Origin: Portunus trituberculatus
Taxonomy: Eukaryota > Arthropoda > Malacostraca > Decapoda > Portunidae
DNA: 64,000 nucleotides
Direction: 5' to 3'
NCBI RefSeq assembly: GCF_017591435.1
Contig: NC_059281.1
Location: forward strand, 15,432,402-15,496,401
Under the pieces are notes generated by a model. The model had not been told where the DNA came from, searched no databases, and saw nothing but the letters and a program-made list of their open reading frames with translations. Position numbers and translations under genes: made by a program. Below, in pieces: positions 1 to 13,926 of this stretch (its first letter is position 1; each line of letters starts with the position of its first letter).

Positions 1-444
1 TGTAGAAATTCTTTGGTGTCTTTTTAATTCTAATGTCTTTTTGTGATGATCAATTTTTATTTTTTCATTGATTTTATAACATTTCAGAGTTCTAGTAGCC
101 TATGTCAACTTGGCTGGCCCTTAACTTATTTATTATTTATTGTTATCTGATAGCAGCTCAATTTGTGTGTTGTCAGTGCATGCATGATATGATATTTTGA
201 TACCTCATCACCTCTTTTTCCTCTCACCTCACTTGCCTCATGTGTCCTGCAGTCATTGTGTTTCATTATCCTGTCCATTTCTTGAATTGTTAGCTGTGTC
301 TCAGCATTGTTTTTTTTTATGCATGTTTCATTATTACAAGTGCCTTGGGAGTGACTGGGCTATTTTAGTCAGTCACTATGATAGGATGTAACCACTTTGA
401 CGTCCAGCTGCCACAATGTCCTAACAGTTCCATCTGGCCCACAG

Positions 445-3378
445 GTACAATGGCTACCTGCCACCCTGTGATAAGGGCAGGAGAAGGAGCAAGTTTGTGC
501 TGCTCCGGCGGCCGGTTGCCAACGGGGTCAAGCCGGCCAGGCACTACGTGGTACGGACACCCCAGAACACACAGGTGAGAAAGCTCTTTGGACGTAGACA
601 GGTGAGACAACACTTCGGACAGGTTGAGTAGCAGTGATGTGTTGTCTTCACTAGAAAGCTCTGTGTTTGTGTGTCAGGTGTGTTCAAGGTATTCTGTCTG
701 ATACTACATAATAGAAATTGTTTGTTTTCAGCAGATAGATAAGTATAGGTAGATTTAAATGGCCTTCTGATAAATTTGGAGGATGTACAAAAGTATACAT
801 AGAAATTATTAAAAGTATGTGTATTTTTTCATTTTTTTCATTTAGATGTTCCTCAATGATGTGTTTAAGGTATTTTCTATAATCATTTAGAGAATACAAA
901 AAATATGTTTTTCATGTGTATTATGTTAGTGTATCTCTTTGGTCCAGCTTTTGTATGGACACTCCCTGCTGAGTGGGTGGGTGTCTTGGCTTCAGTAATC
1001 CAGTGACCCATACTGTCATCTCCTTTCTAGGTCTTCCCCTACCCTCTGTTTGTTTTATTAGCCCCATCATGTTCTTTTTTTCATGTGACCTCATTACATA
1101 AATATCCTCTTACAGTTAATTAGTTTTAGTTTCGGTTAGGTCAGGTTTGTTTTGTTTTGGTTCAGTTATGGTAGCTTTCTTGTATTAGATTGGGTTCATC
1201 TATGTTCTTTCCATATGTTTAAACTGTACCTGCTCTTTCAATCATGAGTTCATTCAACCCTTTGTATTATGGAGGTACTCTCTCATTTAATTGTTCATAT
1301 AGTTTCTTTATTTTCAATGCACATCTCTGCTCTATAAAGTGACGACTCACTTTTCCTGTAATAGCTGCAGGTGACCTTTGCTGTTATAATTTCTTGATAT
1401 TTGAGTTTGTATTAACAATGTCAAGGTTTGAATATTTTTTCTTACTACATACATTTATTTTTTAATTTTACATTCTTTTGTAATCTGTGCATAAAGTTGG
1501 CATTCCTGTGCCTTGATGTCAGACTGGCCATTCTTTATCCAGACATCAATTGTTTTGGATTGCAGGCTTTCTCAGTGAATTGTGTGGTATTTGTTTTGCT
1601 TCCACCACAGGAATGCATCTTGATACACTCATTGCAAAAGTGAAAGTGGATAACAGCGCTCAGATTCTGCTGCTCAGTGATCTGTGTGTGTTGCCTCTCA
1701 CTCACTCGGGGGAAGAAGAATGAAAACAATTTCTTTTTTTTTGTGTGGGAAGACTTGCCATGACACAGTGACTTATGGTTTTATGAGTGCATTTGTTGTT
1801 TTTCTTTACCATCAAATGCCGTAAGGGAAAATAAGGACATTAAATGAAATATTGATAGTAATTTCTTGTTCTTGAAATATTACTCTGGATTTCTCTTACT
1901 GCTTTTATTTCCTCCGAACATGTGGTTATTTTTCAGGTAAGAATATGAATTGACAGATTTTTAATGAATAATGTACATGTTTGTGTGCATACATCCTGGT
2001 ATTGGCTGAGTCATGAAGCCTGCCTCTGCTGGGCCACTCATTGTTCTGTTCATTATGGGGTCACCCACCATGAAGTTTTCTTGGAACTTAACCCAGTCAC
2101 CAGGCACATGATTAGAGAAGTCTCATTGCTGTAGAGACAAGGCATAGTGAAAGATTAACTTGTATGATTTGCCTTCTTAAATTGTTTCTTTTTGTTGCAT
2201 CTTCCATTATTCTCATTCTCTGTATTTCTCCTGGAGTTCCAGCTGTTTATCTCTTTATTAATCTCCATTCAACAGACACTTCTCAGGTTTTGTTATTAAA
2301 CCTGTCCAGTGCTAACATAAATTCACCTCATCTCACATACCTACACTCAATACCACTGCCATGAATGTATAATAGCAACTTAAGAATAAATAGATTAAAT
2401 AATCTAAACTATCAGCTTGGATTACCTCATCTCACAATCTGTAAGGTTCACTAGGCTATCCCTTTTGCTCACACAGGCCATTTTAGACATAGAGTTTGTT
2501 AATGTCTGTGTCTCTTCATAATACAGACCATCTCACTTTAACATCATCAAGTTCACTGAGGTATTCTTTATCTCCACACAGGCCATCTTGGACACACAGC
2601 AGCACAGCATATCCTACACCCTGTCCAGGAACCAGGCGGTCATTGTGGAGTACCAGCTGGATTCCGAGACAGATATGTTTCAGATTGGGCGCTCATCTGA
2701 GACTCCCATCGACTTTGTGGTCATGGATACAATACCTGGCGACAAGCATGGGGAGATGAAGGTGAGTGAGTACCTGACTACCTAACTGGCTGGTAGGTGT
2801 GTGAGTGGGATGAGTCAGTGGACAAGTCTTTAAAGATTAGATGAATATGATTGTGTTGGTGACCTTGGAAGTGATGATGAATATGCATGAAAAGGAGAAA
2901 GTTGAGTGTGATGGTAAACTTTGGTAGTTGTGTGTGTATTTGATGTGTGTTGGGAAGATGTGACCATGTAGGGAATTGTTTGATGGTTTGTGTGTGTGTG
3001 TGTGTGCGTGTGCGCGCATGCGCGTGTGCATTAGTGACTTGAGTGACAGCTTTTGTGGTGAATAAACACACACACACACACACACAGGGCCCGGTAGCTC
3101 AGTGGTTAGAGCGCTGGCTTCACAAGCCAGAGGACCGGGGTTCGATTCCCCGGCCAGGTGGAGATATTTGGGTGTGTCTCCTTTCACGTGTAGATGCTGT
3201 TCACCTAGCAGTGAGTAGGTACGGGATGTAAATCGAGGAGTTGTGACCTTGTTGTCCCGGTGTGTGGTGTGTGCCTGGTCTCAGGCCTATCCCAAGATCG
3301 GAAATAATGAGCTCTGAGCTCGTTCCGTAGGGTAACGTCTGGCTGCCTCGTCAGAGACTGCAGCAGATCAAACAGTGA

Positions 3379-3474
<96 letters not shown>

Positions 3475-5914
3475 AAGTATTGAAAGTGAATAAATGGAAA
3501 AATTGGATAGATATAGGCATGAAAACAGAACAACACTGGTTGACTCATTCTCTGCACCATCACACCACTCATGCACTTCCCCCGCAGGTCACCCAGAGTA
3601 CAATAAGTAGATTCGCATGCCGGATCATCGCTCACCGCACGACGCGCACCACTCAGGTTTACGCCGCTGGCTTTGACTCCTCCCGCAACATCTTCCTTGG
3701 GGTGAGTGACAGACCAGTTGATCCTCAGGTCAGGGAAGAGCAAGTCTGTTTTTTTTCTGAAAGGGGCTGAAATTTTAACTATAAGACCTGTATTTTGTAA
3801 ACTTTGGGCTCTCATAAGATCTGTTATCAAGAACTACAAAGATGATTAGAGATGATATGATTGTTTTTCTATTCATGATGCAGAATCTTTTCTGAGCTAC
3901 CTAGGGAATAATTAAAGGGTATTAAAACAGAATCATGAAAAACACTCTTGAAAAAATATACAACTTTCACAAGAATCTGTTCTAAGTATGAGACAAGGCA
4001 ATAAAATAAAACACACAATTGATGAGATCAGAGCACCACACCTTGACACTCACAAGGGAGACATTAGGTGAGACGGCTTCCTTCCACAGGAGAAGGCAAC
4101 CAAGTGGCAGAACAACGGGGAGATTGACGGCCTGACCACCAATGGTGTGCTCATCATGCACCCGCCCACCCAGTTCTGTGGGGGGGAGGCTAGGCCGGGC
4201 ATCTGGAGAGAAGTGTCTGTTGGGGGGGGAGTGTATGCGCTACGGGAGTCTCGGTCTGCGCCTCAAAAGGGGAACAAGGTGAGTAGTGGTGGTGGTGGTG
4301 GTGGTGGTGGTAACTGCTGTGTCAATAGGTCTGCCACAATAATGACCTATGACTTATGTTCTACTCACTGATTGGTCTGCATATTCCCATCTAATTTTTA
4401 AATATACAGCAAACTAATGTGTTTCTCCCAAAACCTTCATGAAAATATAAGATATCAAACATCCAAATAAAAATTATCTTCTATCTAACAAATAGATGAT
4501 AGTTTTTGAGAATAAAGTCGATTTTTATTTATGCTCCTATTTTAATTTTACATAATTCATATCATTTTGGGCTTTTTGCACACAATGAAAATGTCCCCCG
4601 TAAAATGACAATGATTCCAACACCTTAGCCTTCTTTGTATACAGATTGAAGAAGAGACTAATGTACTACAAGACGGGACGCTAATAGACCTGTGTGGTGC
4701 CACGTTACTCTGGAGGTCTGCTGAAGGCTTAGGGAAGTCTCCGGTGAGTCAACCTGCTGGGGAAACACTGTACATAGAGTTGTAGTAGCTGGGAGTGATT
4801 AGAACTTTTGTATCATTGAAAAGTGTTGTAATAAAAACTTATACATTTTTTTATTTTTATATTGTTCTTATTATTTATGTTCAAAATGATAATAAGAGAC
4901 TATATTTAAAGTATCTAACATTGCAAAGCTCATTTTCAAACTTTTCTTCCATTATTGCTGTTGTATAGACCAAACGACACCTTGAACAAATGGTGGACGA
5001 GCTGAACGCGGGTCGCCCCCAGTGTCCCGTGGGTCTGAACACACTGGTCATTCCCCGCAAGGCCACACTCACATCCACCGAGAAGCAGCCTGTGGTGTAC
5101 CTCAACTGTGGCCACGTGCAGGGGCTTCACGAGTGGGGTCACGAAAAAGACTCAAACTCTCACACCTGTCCCATGTGTCTTAAGGTAAACCACGCACTTG
5201 TCACACCCTTCCAATCTCTCTCACCATCTCTCACTTCATGCTCATCTGATCACTCTTGCTCACTCTCTCTCTCCATGTCTTACTTCATAGATAAGTCCAC
5301 TGCAGCCCATTCTTATTTGGTGTGAGGAAGGAAGTTTTACAATCAGGAGGGAAGCTCTTTTTTTTTTGGATTAGTTCCCAGAAAAGAAAGAATTTTGTTT
5401 CCGTCACTTTACACTGTTAGATTTTTTTGGTACATTTCTATTCATTAAGATAGTTAAAAAAGAATAGTTGTTTTTGGTTATTTTAAAGTGATGGACCTAG
5501 TAGATTTTGTTGATTAAAGCACTGAGTTTTGGACTCACCTGTGTTGATGTCTTGACAGGTTGGGCCCGTTGTCAAGTTGTGTATGGGAATAGAACCAGCA
5601 TTTTACGTCGACAGTGGTCCTCCAACTTTCTGTTTCAATCCCTGTGGACACATGGCTTCAGAAAAAACTGTGAGGTGAGCCTGTTGTTGAAAACGGAATC
5701 TTATGAAAACTGAGGTTTGACTGTACGTGGTTTGAATAGATCTATGGATGTTGTACTAAAGCCTTGTCCTTTATCATTCCCTTTCAGGTACTGGGCTGCA
5801 GTACCCATTCCCCATGGGACTAATGGGTTTCATGCCGCCTGTCCATTCTGCGCCTCACCACTGGAAGGTGATGCGGGGTTTGTCCGCCTCATATTTCAAG
5901 ATAATTGCGATTGA
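445..5914 (+). CDS. Pli: Pellino E3 ubiquitin ligase (5' partial, 8 exons)
   Basis: Coding exons are 445-574, 2582-2761, 3588-3701, 4090-4278, 4645-4743, 4969-5184, 5559-5674 and 5788-5914. All have GT/AG borders and matching phases, giving about 389 residues and a TGA stop. Metazoan Pellinos are about 420 residues, so one or more short 5' exons lie before the window. The N-terminal half is the FHA-like substrate-binding domain: QHSISYTLSR, TDMFQIGRSSE, STISRFACRI, YAAGFDSSRNIFLG, and DGLTTNGVLIMHP. The C-terminal half is the Pellino RING-like Cys/His domain: PQCPVG, YLNCGHV, CPMCLK, the FNPCGHMASEKT segment, and FHAACPFC. The family modifies IRAK/Pelle kinases with ubiquitin in Toll/IL-1 receptor signalling in the cytosol. 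Seen: domains and splice sites. Known: family role. Inferred: same role here. The exon at 3588 lies between a SINE with a long (CA)n tail and its 5' splice site. Confidence 0.96.
575..2581 (+). other. Pellino intron without further genes
   Basis: This is AT-rich intron sequence between the first and second visible Pellino exons. No exon, RNA gene or recognisable mobile element was seen. Bases 1-444 are likewise the end of the preceding Pellino intron. Confidence 0.7.
3086..3381 (+). mobile_element. tRNA-derived SINE, copy 1
   Basis: The head (about 3088-3162) folds like a tRNA. It has an A-box region TAGCTCAGTGGTTAGAGC, an anticodon stem CTGGC/GCCAG around loop TTCACAA (CAC anticodon, valine-like), and a B-box GGTTCGATTCC in a CCGGGG/CCCCGG arm. 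A tRNA-unrelated body of about 210 bp follows, including CCTAGCAGTGAGTAGG and GAGCTCTGAGCTCG. It ends in a (CA)n tail. The same head and body recur near 59287 with roughly ten differences by eye, and a related copy lies near 10789, so this is a dispersed element and not a tRNA gene. It sits in a Pellino intron. Confidence 0.88.
3382..3472. repeat. (AC)n microsatellite, about 45 units
   Basis: Uninterrupted AC dinucleotide tract continuous with the 3' end of the SINE. A second, shorter CA tract (3065-3085) precedes the SINE. Confidence 0.97.
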
Positions 5915-6586
5915 ATTCCCTCCCTTTGTACACTATAGTATTATATATGGACATCCTCCCATAATGTATCACCACCCTTCACTTTATTTTGCACTCTTGC
6001 ATATTTGTTAACGATGCTGGGTATAGAAAGTACACCTCAGATATCACTCTTGTATCATGAAATCTTGTGTTCTTATGCAGATTAGTAGACTACTCTTCCT
6101 TATAATGAATAACATGTAATCTGCAGCCACAGGGGGCACCAGTGTTAATGTCTGACAAATTACAGAACTATGCATCACATGCAGCTGACCCTTTGCTCAT
6201 GACCAAAGCATGCAAATTATTTATGATAATCGTAGATATTTGTGAATCTCCTTAAACTTTAAATTACGGTTCAGTACATTGTATTATGTTCCTGTATTGA
6301 AGGAGCTTTTGCATTTGTGTTTTAGTGAGACAAAAAGCCATTGTGAAGTTGCTTGTCTTGCTGAAGTTGATGCCAGTATTGATTCACTTCCCTCCACCAT
6401 AGGAAGGTAACACCCCCATTGCTGTCTTGCTGCAGTGCTGAACTTGTTGAGTTGATCTTCCTCCCAGTTACCTCAAGATGGATTATTAATGTTGCTTTTC
6501 AAACCTTTACATTATTGCAGAAGAAGAATGCTTGATATACATATTGCTGTGCAAACATGGTGCTTACCCCAGCACTGGTGCCAATT

Positions 6587-6592
6587 AATAAA
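6587..6592 (+). terminator. Candidate Pellino polyadenylation signal
   Basis: AATAAA about 670 bases after the Pellino stop codon. It is one of several possible signals in AT-rich sequence, and no cleavage site can be confirmed. Confidence 0.3.
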
Positions 6593-7575
6593 GCTTGTAA
6601 GCCTGTTCACTCATATATTAAACATTTTTGAGGTAACTACAGGCCCAGTGAGACACCTTGGTCAGGGGAAAGGCATGTTGCCTGTCTTGCCCCCCACCAG
6701 CAGCTGCACTGCTGGGATCAAGTTAGTCACTGAGGGACTACTGGTGGAGCTATGCAGGTGAGGCAGTCCTTGGCCAGGCAGCTGTCCATGCATAAACCAT
6801 GTTGAGGAACTGTCCAGGAAGAAAGTTGTTTTGCTTCAAATGGTTATTTAATTATGTCAAATTCTAAGTGCATATCTGATTGAAGGTTATCTTGTTTTAA
6901 GAGTGCAATATTGTCATGTACTGGTGAAGAGGTGGACTGTCCAGTTTTATCTTTGTATTTATGTTGTTTTGAAGCTATGAATATAATGTGAGTCATGAGA
7001 AGTGATCTACTTGTTAAGTGTATTTTGTGTGCCTGATACTATGGGTCCGGCCTGTAGATTGCTCTCAGTACACCTCTCTCTGCATCCGCTGCTCCCGTGA
7101 GCTAGACAGGAAATGAAGGCATTCTGCTTTGCAACTGGCCTGAGGATGAAGCTGAAATTACATCATTTTTAGGTTGTTTAAACATCTATATATTGGCATT
7201 CTTCCATTGTGGCATTTAGGGAAGAATTTGCTGTCATCATTGTTATAATTTTAAGCTAGAATAACTTAGGACCACTGATAATGACCTAGTGATGACTTGT
7301 GTATTGCAGTACATGACATTTAGAAGTGTGTTGAGGTTCCCATGTGTTTAGTTCATTGTGTTACATTAAGACAGGAAACATGATTTGATGTAATGCGAGG
7401 TATGGAGCCTGTGGCCTTACTCTCCACTGGGTGAGGAGGGATTCTTCTGGGATGACCACAAATTAATTTTAAGAACGACAAGACTTATGGGACGTGTATT
7501 ATGAAACAATGGAGAGGACGCTTTCAGAATTTGACATAACCCTGAAAGTGGTGCTTCTTTAGTAGTCATGAATCC

Positions 7576-7617
<42 letters not shown>

Positions 7618-10600
7618 CGTGTGCGCTAGATGAGTGACTGCAGCACCTGAAGGCTTGCTTATCATTTATAACACTGAGAAGCTCCTGTGAAAGAATATGG
7701 GCTTCAGTTTCTGCTAATTATGTTCCAAATCCACCAAAATGTACTTTTGAGCTCTGGAAGAGTTTGATTTTCAAATGGAAGAATTTAATTATTATTCATG
7801 TTTGTTGACTGTCTTGCTGTGTACCATGTATTCAGAACACCCTTTGCAGTGTTATTAGTGTGGTTGTTCACACACATAGACCTCTCAGGAGTATGTACTG
7901 TAGTTTCTTCCTAATGTAATATTTCTTTATTTTTGAAGGCAGTAATGATTTGTAGTAACAATGTTCTCACTCAGGCTGCTGCTGTAATTCTTCCAGCACT
8001 AATTCAAATCACTTTTCATACAAGGATACTCATTTGTTAAGGCATGTTGTTGCTTATTGTTGAAAGTGTAATTAAAAGGAGAGACTACTTATCAAAAATG
8101 CATACAGTTGCAGAATATAATTATGACACACCTGTATTATAGGAGACATAGCATAAGTATGACTTGTTAGAAGAAATTATAGGCTGACATTTCAAAAATC
8201 TAAAATTCTTGTTATTAGGTTTTCTTCACAGACTTATTTATCCTTTGTTATGTCATTTGATGTGTGTGTGTGTGTGTGTGTGTGTGCATGTGTGCATCTG
8301 TGCACATGCATGTGGCTGCACTAGTGTGCTTGGGTGTTCATGCTTGATGAGAAAGTTAGGACACTTAACTGAACAGAATAACAATAAGAAAGTAAACTTT
8401 ATTTGGAGCAAACAGCAGAATGGGGATCAGCAAAATCTCATTAGACCATTGGCAGGAAGTTGTTTGTTGGTGGCCTTGTGCAGATGAGGATCAGTAAACA
8501 TATCAGCTTCAGAGAATGAGAATCCATAAGATTTGAGTTGGCAGTGGTGGTGGTGGTGGTGGTGGTTAGGTAGTCCCTCAGGCCAGTACCCTCCCAGTGA
8601 TGGCAGGACCACCACTCTGTCCAGTCCCAGAAGTAAATGTTTTATATCACAAGACCCTCTGCTTACCATTACTGCTCAAGCATTTTTACATTCCTGTTTA
8701 ATTTTTCCTGTCCACTTCCTCGGTGGCCTGTCTTAGCACTTGACCCAATCTATTGGTCAGGATGTAGCTGAAGACTTTGATCAATACCAAGTAGTGATGT
8801 TTTAAATAGCTGTGTACTAAGTCCATTCTAGAAGTTTGACCCATAGACCACTGGAGAGTGGGGAGCCCAGCCTTCAGGTGTCACCATGTTTGTCTGCTCA
8901 CAATTAGCATTTGGTTTTCCTGAAGTCAGTTTTCAGCTATGAAAGTTGTGCATCATTTCAAGGAACAGGTGTTGTATATCAAAAAACAATGTACACACAT
9001 TCCAGCCTGCAACTGCAACAAGCATTTGCAAGCTTTGAAATGTAAAATGTATCTTTAGGCAAGTGAGTAAATCATGATTGTTGGACAACAGTCATGTATG
9101 TTCTCTTTAAAATTATTGAAGCTAAAAACGCTAATTGGATGCCAACACATCACCAGTAATCATTGTTGAGTGGGCTGCACAGTGTATCAAAAACACTTCT
9201 TCAAACATTGGGAGTGATGTGCCAGTGTGAGCGGGAGCAGTTTTCTCCCCGTTGTTGTTAGTGTGGGAGGTCTGTTGCTCCAGCACTACTGAGAGGCTGC
9301 AGGTGGAGCTCTAGTGTTCTTGACTCATTGGGGAGTCATAAGTTACCCAGTTAGGCTGTACATAAAAAATGATGTCCCTTTGTACTGATAAACTATTTTT
9401 GTACTCAGATGTGGAACTTAGAGGTAGTCATTACAATGATAACTTACTACATTACTTGTATTACCTTGCATGTACATCATCTTTGTGAGTGGAGGTCTGT
9501 TACTGGGAACCTTTGCTTCAGGAGTGAATTAATTGACTTGTACTGCAGAGCCCCTCAGCTTTGTGAGTGCAGGACCAGGATAACTAGGAGATAGGACCAG
9601 GAAAGTGCCAAGCAAGGTAGAGGACAATATCAAACTAGGAAATCAGGATTAATTTAGTGGATGTCATGCATACACAGAGATGAATTGTTCTGTGTGTGCA
9701 TGTGTTAGTGTGTGTTTGTGTGAAGGCATAGTTATGTAGGCAAGGAAGTTGCTAGTAAGCCTAGGTGTTGGCACTTGAAAATTAGAGATAACCACGTGAT
9801 ACGAGTAAGACTGTGAAGGGAGATTAGAGCCACGAGGGAGTGTTGGAGCTGAGATGAAAGGACCTCCTTTTGACCTTACCAATGTACTGCAGGCTTTTAG
9901 GTGTAAAGCTACATATTTCCTTTATTGGATAAATATACTCTTTCTGTATCTAGTCCAGCTCTTGGTTATCCAGAAGGGGGAAAAAGATTATTTGTATATA
10001 CAGTGAATAGTGGAATTTAGCAGCATGTTACGTAGGGAGCACTGCTGGAGAAGTAAAGGGCATTCATATTTGTATTAGTCTTGAGAAAATACAATTCCAT
10101 AAGATGATCATGCTATCAGAGTTTTTTTTTTTATTAGCTTTGTACACACCTATCGCACACTGATGGGGCATCGTGTTGAGGGAAGAGTTTGAGTGCAGTC
10201 ATTGTACAGGAGAATGGAACTGTGCATGTTATTTTTGTCAATTATGAGCTCATTAATAACAGGAAAACTGGATAGTGTTTGCATAACCCTGCATACATTA
10301 TGTAGACTAAAGGCGTACATAACATTTGCTTCTCTTGAAAGTAAACTATTGCAATCTGGAGTGATTCTTGCAAGATACATGTGTGAGAAACTACCCATTT
10401 GATAACTTAATGAAAATGAAAACTGTGTTATATGATTATTTCATTTAGCCTACAATAATACTTAATTCTCTTACTATATATTCCACACATAACATATCAA
10501 CATGACCTCTGAGGGCCACTTCATTTCATACAGATCACTATGCACAGATACCAGCACATGATGCCTTGCCAATCCTGGCCATACAATTTCTCTGTAGCAA

Positions 10601-10788
10601 TACTTGATAGTCCCACACCAGGTGAAGGCTCAGTTTTTCCTTTGATTGGTTCAGCTACCTCAAAAACTAACCCTTTAGGCTCCACACTTGACCTCCCTCT
10701 CCCCCCCTTGCCCACATGTTGTCCCTACTCATGATCAGAGCTTCATCTCCCTCTCCACTACCTTCCATACATACACACACACACACAC

Positions 10789-11066
10789 TGCATAGTGTAG
10801 TGGTTAGCACGCTCGACTCACAATCGAGAGGGCCGGGTTCGAGTCCTGGTAAGCGGCAAGGCAAATGGGGAAGCCTCTTAATGTAGCCCCTGTTCACCTA
10901 GCAGTAAGTAGGTACGGGATGTAACTCGAGGGGTTGTGGCCTCGCTTTCCCTTTGTGTTGTGTGTTGATGTGATCTCAGTCCTACCTGAAGATTAGTCTA
11001 TGAGCTCTGAGCTCGCTCCGTAATGGAGAAGACTGGCTGGGTGACCAGCAGACGACCGAGGTGAAT
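10789..11066 (+). mobile_element. tRNA-derived SINE, copy 2 (variant head)
   Basis: The tRNA-like head differs from the other two copies: GTGTAGTGGTTAGCACGC, anticodon stem CTCGA/TCGAG with loop CTCACAA, and B-box GGTTCGAGTCC. The body carries the same family signature (CACCTAGCAGTAAGTAGG, GGGATGTAACTCGAGG, GAGCTCTGAGCTCG). It is preceded and followed by (CA)n. This suggests a second subfamily with an exchanged or diverged tRNA head on a shared body. Confidence 0.82.
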
Positions 11067-11480
11067 TACACACACACACACACACACACACACTGGCTGG
11101 GAGCAGGATGTCAGTCTGGGTCCAGCTGGTGGGCTTCCTTATTGATGACAAAAGACAAGGCAACACACACACACACACACATGAAAGACAAGGCATGGAC
11201 ACACACACACACACACTCAGGCCAGGAGTGAAGTGTCAGTCTGTGTCTAGCCAGTGGGCTCCCGTCTTGATAACAAAACACAAGACAATACACACACACT
11301 GGTCGGGAGTGGAGGGTTGGTCTGGTCGTCCAGCTGGTGGGCTCCTGTCTCCCACCTTGATAATGAAAGAAGGCAAAACACACACACACACACATCCACC
11401 AACCCTACACCTTCACGCCGGGAGCGGGAGATCAGTCTTGGTCCAGCTAGGGGTGAGGGTGGGACGCTTCCCACCTTGAC
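11067..11480. repeat. Diverged tandem repeat, about 4 units of 85-120 bp
   Basis: Four related units each contain a GGGAG-like start, a CAGTCT..GTCCAGC core, a TGGGCT segment, CTTGATAA or CTTGATGACA, and a terminal (AC)n. They begin near 11092, 11217, 11298 and 11418. Each unit except the last ends in its own (CA)n tract. Unit lengths vary mainly through the CA tails. Confidence 0.75.
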
Positions 11481-12130
11481 GTCACAAATATACGTTACGT
11501 AATTGATTTTGAAAATGAGGTTTCCCAGAAAGGGAGCTGCATACGAATGCTATAAAAATTCTGACTTGGTATTAATCAAAAGTAATTCCTAAAATATGGA
11601 AATATTGGCAGGATGAGGAATAATAAGAAAATTTTAGAAATATATATTAAATAAAGTGTTGGAACTTCAAAATACATAAAAACAATTCTAAAGCCCGCCA
11701 GTTTCATTCAACAGGATCAATTACGTTTTTTTTTTTAATTACCTCTATCATTTCGATATATGAAAACCTGGAAACACGTTGAGTTAGAAAATAAATATTT
11801 AATAAATGACTTTTTTTTTTTTACAATATCAACAGGACTACAAATCACGTAGAGTACACATATTAACTTTTCATGAGCCCTACACACGTTTCTCATCCTA
11901 AACGTACTTCTGAATACACAAGCACTTCGCTATAACCTCAAATAAAAAAAAAAAAAACCGGGGTAATTTTTTTTTTTACATATTTTTGCTCTCATTCAAG
12001 TCACAAACACCCTCTAAGTCACGGCATTTCACTCAGCTCAAGCATGTAAGACATGTAAAACACAACGAACTATCATTAGAAATCCTTAAAAGGTACTTGT
12101 GGCTCGCTCGAAATAAATGAACTGAGACAA

Positions 12131-12499
<369 letters not shown>

Positions 12500-13926
12500 T
12501 TTCACTCACGCCACGTGATGCTTTCTCCTCAACAATCGCACAAACACTGACGCCATCGCTGCATGCAAAAAGGTCTACCAGCGATGATCGCAACAATCGC
12601 TGCATGCAAAACGTACCTTTACCTGGGTGGCGCGGCGCGGCTGGGGTGGAGAGGCGAGCAGATCGCTCTCTCACGCCTGGCTGTCTGCTGCTATAGCACC
12701 CACTCTCACTCAGCTCAGTCACACAGAGTGGGGGGAAGGAAACACTTCTTCCTTATTTTCTCTATATTACAGCAACTATACACGAGTCACCGGGAGCAGG
12801 TGGCGGCGGCACACAGGACGGGGCAGGGGGCGGCAACAAAGTACGGGTAACACTTTGTTAGTTCATCAGGCACTTCAATGTCTCTCTGTCTCTCGTTCAC
12901 TCTCTGACTGCTCCCCAGAGTACGATTTGTTCCTTCGAGGTCTCTTGCTACACTCCTTCCTCTGTCCTCGTCGGTGCCACACAGTGCCCCACAAACCACG
13001 CCTCCTGTGCCGTCGCACCTGCCAGGCAATGTCCTTACGAGTCTATTTCAGCTTATTAGGTAACGCTATCTACCTTAACCGCTAAACCAATATATCCCTG
13101 ATAATGCTGGCTACAAGCAATTCACACATGCATGCATTTATTTACACGGTACCGTATGACAATTATCCCAGGGCTGGCCAGTGCCCTCACCCATACACAC
13201 ACACACACACACACTCTTATCTCCCCGTGACCTCCGGGGTCACATCTCCGTCATGGAGACCTAGCTCAGCGTCCCTTCCATAAGGTGTGACAGTTTCATA
13301 AACACGAGCAACCAACACCTCGCTCACTCTTTAGCTAAAGTCTGCACATATGTACTCATATGTACTACCCATATGTACTCTCTTATGACGCTGCTCCACA
13401 CTCACACAGGCACACGTACATATCTGGGAGGCTGCTGCAATACACCTTCGCAACAATATCATTATTTATAAATGGGATACGGACAATCATCATTACTATA
13501 TTTATATATAACAATGTATCGGTTATGGATCTATTTCTTAAAGTCATTGGGTCCCCAGTTATGCCAACTGACTAATAAGCCAAGGTAGCTAATGAAACAG
13601 AGCAGTGGCCCCTGAATGACAGCCAGGCACCACGTTCTCCCACAGTGGAGGTAAACACAACAAGGTCTGGCGGTGGTGGTGGTGGCGGTGGTGACATGCT
13701 GGCTTCCTCTGTGTTCTGCAAGCCCCACACCGCCCCCCGCACCGCGCCCTGGCTGGGAAGGCGCCTGTGAGGTGCTGGGTTGACATGTGACGTGATGAGT
13801 AGCCTTAGTATCCCCTGTGGCAGCTGACAGAGTCCACCCCCCGGGGCCCCTGAGGTGAGTGCGGGCTGGTCAGGGCTGTGTGGGTGGGGGCAGAGTGGGG
13901 GTAGTATTGAAATAACGTTTGCATTT

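Larger units (their letters stand above)
5915..12130 (+). other. Pellino 3' UTR and intergenic DNA
   Basis: No protein-coding exon was recognised. The stretch begins as the Pellino 3' UTR; an AATAAA at 6587-6592 is one possible polyadenylation signal, but the true 3' end cannot be fixed by eye. It contains (GT)n at about 7578-7614, (TG)n at 8261-8286, (GGT)n at 8544-8564, a SINE at 10789 and a minisatellite at 11067-11480. Short open frames here are not supported by any recognisable protein. Confidence 0.6.

Noticed and set aside
3088..3162. Apparent tRNA-Val(CAC) genes at 3088, 10790 and 59287
   Set aside because: Each is joined to the same non-tRNA body and a CA tail, and the acceptor stems are imperfect; they are SINE heads.
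3205..3576. Minus-strand frame with LTRQPDVTLRNELRAH, repeated at 59404-59676
   Set aside because: The shared peptide is the antisense translation of the SINE body; its recurrence reflects the SINE copies, not a protein family.
12627..13085. 152-codon frame in the GC-richer region before the ankyrin-repeat gene
   Set aside because: Overlapped by equally long frames in other phases and without recognisable motifs; likely promoter/5' flank.
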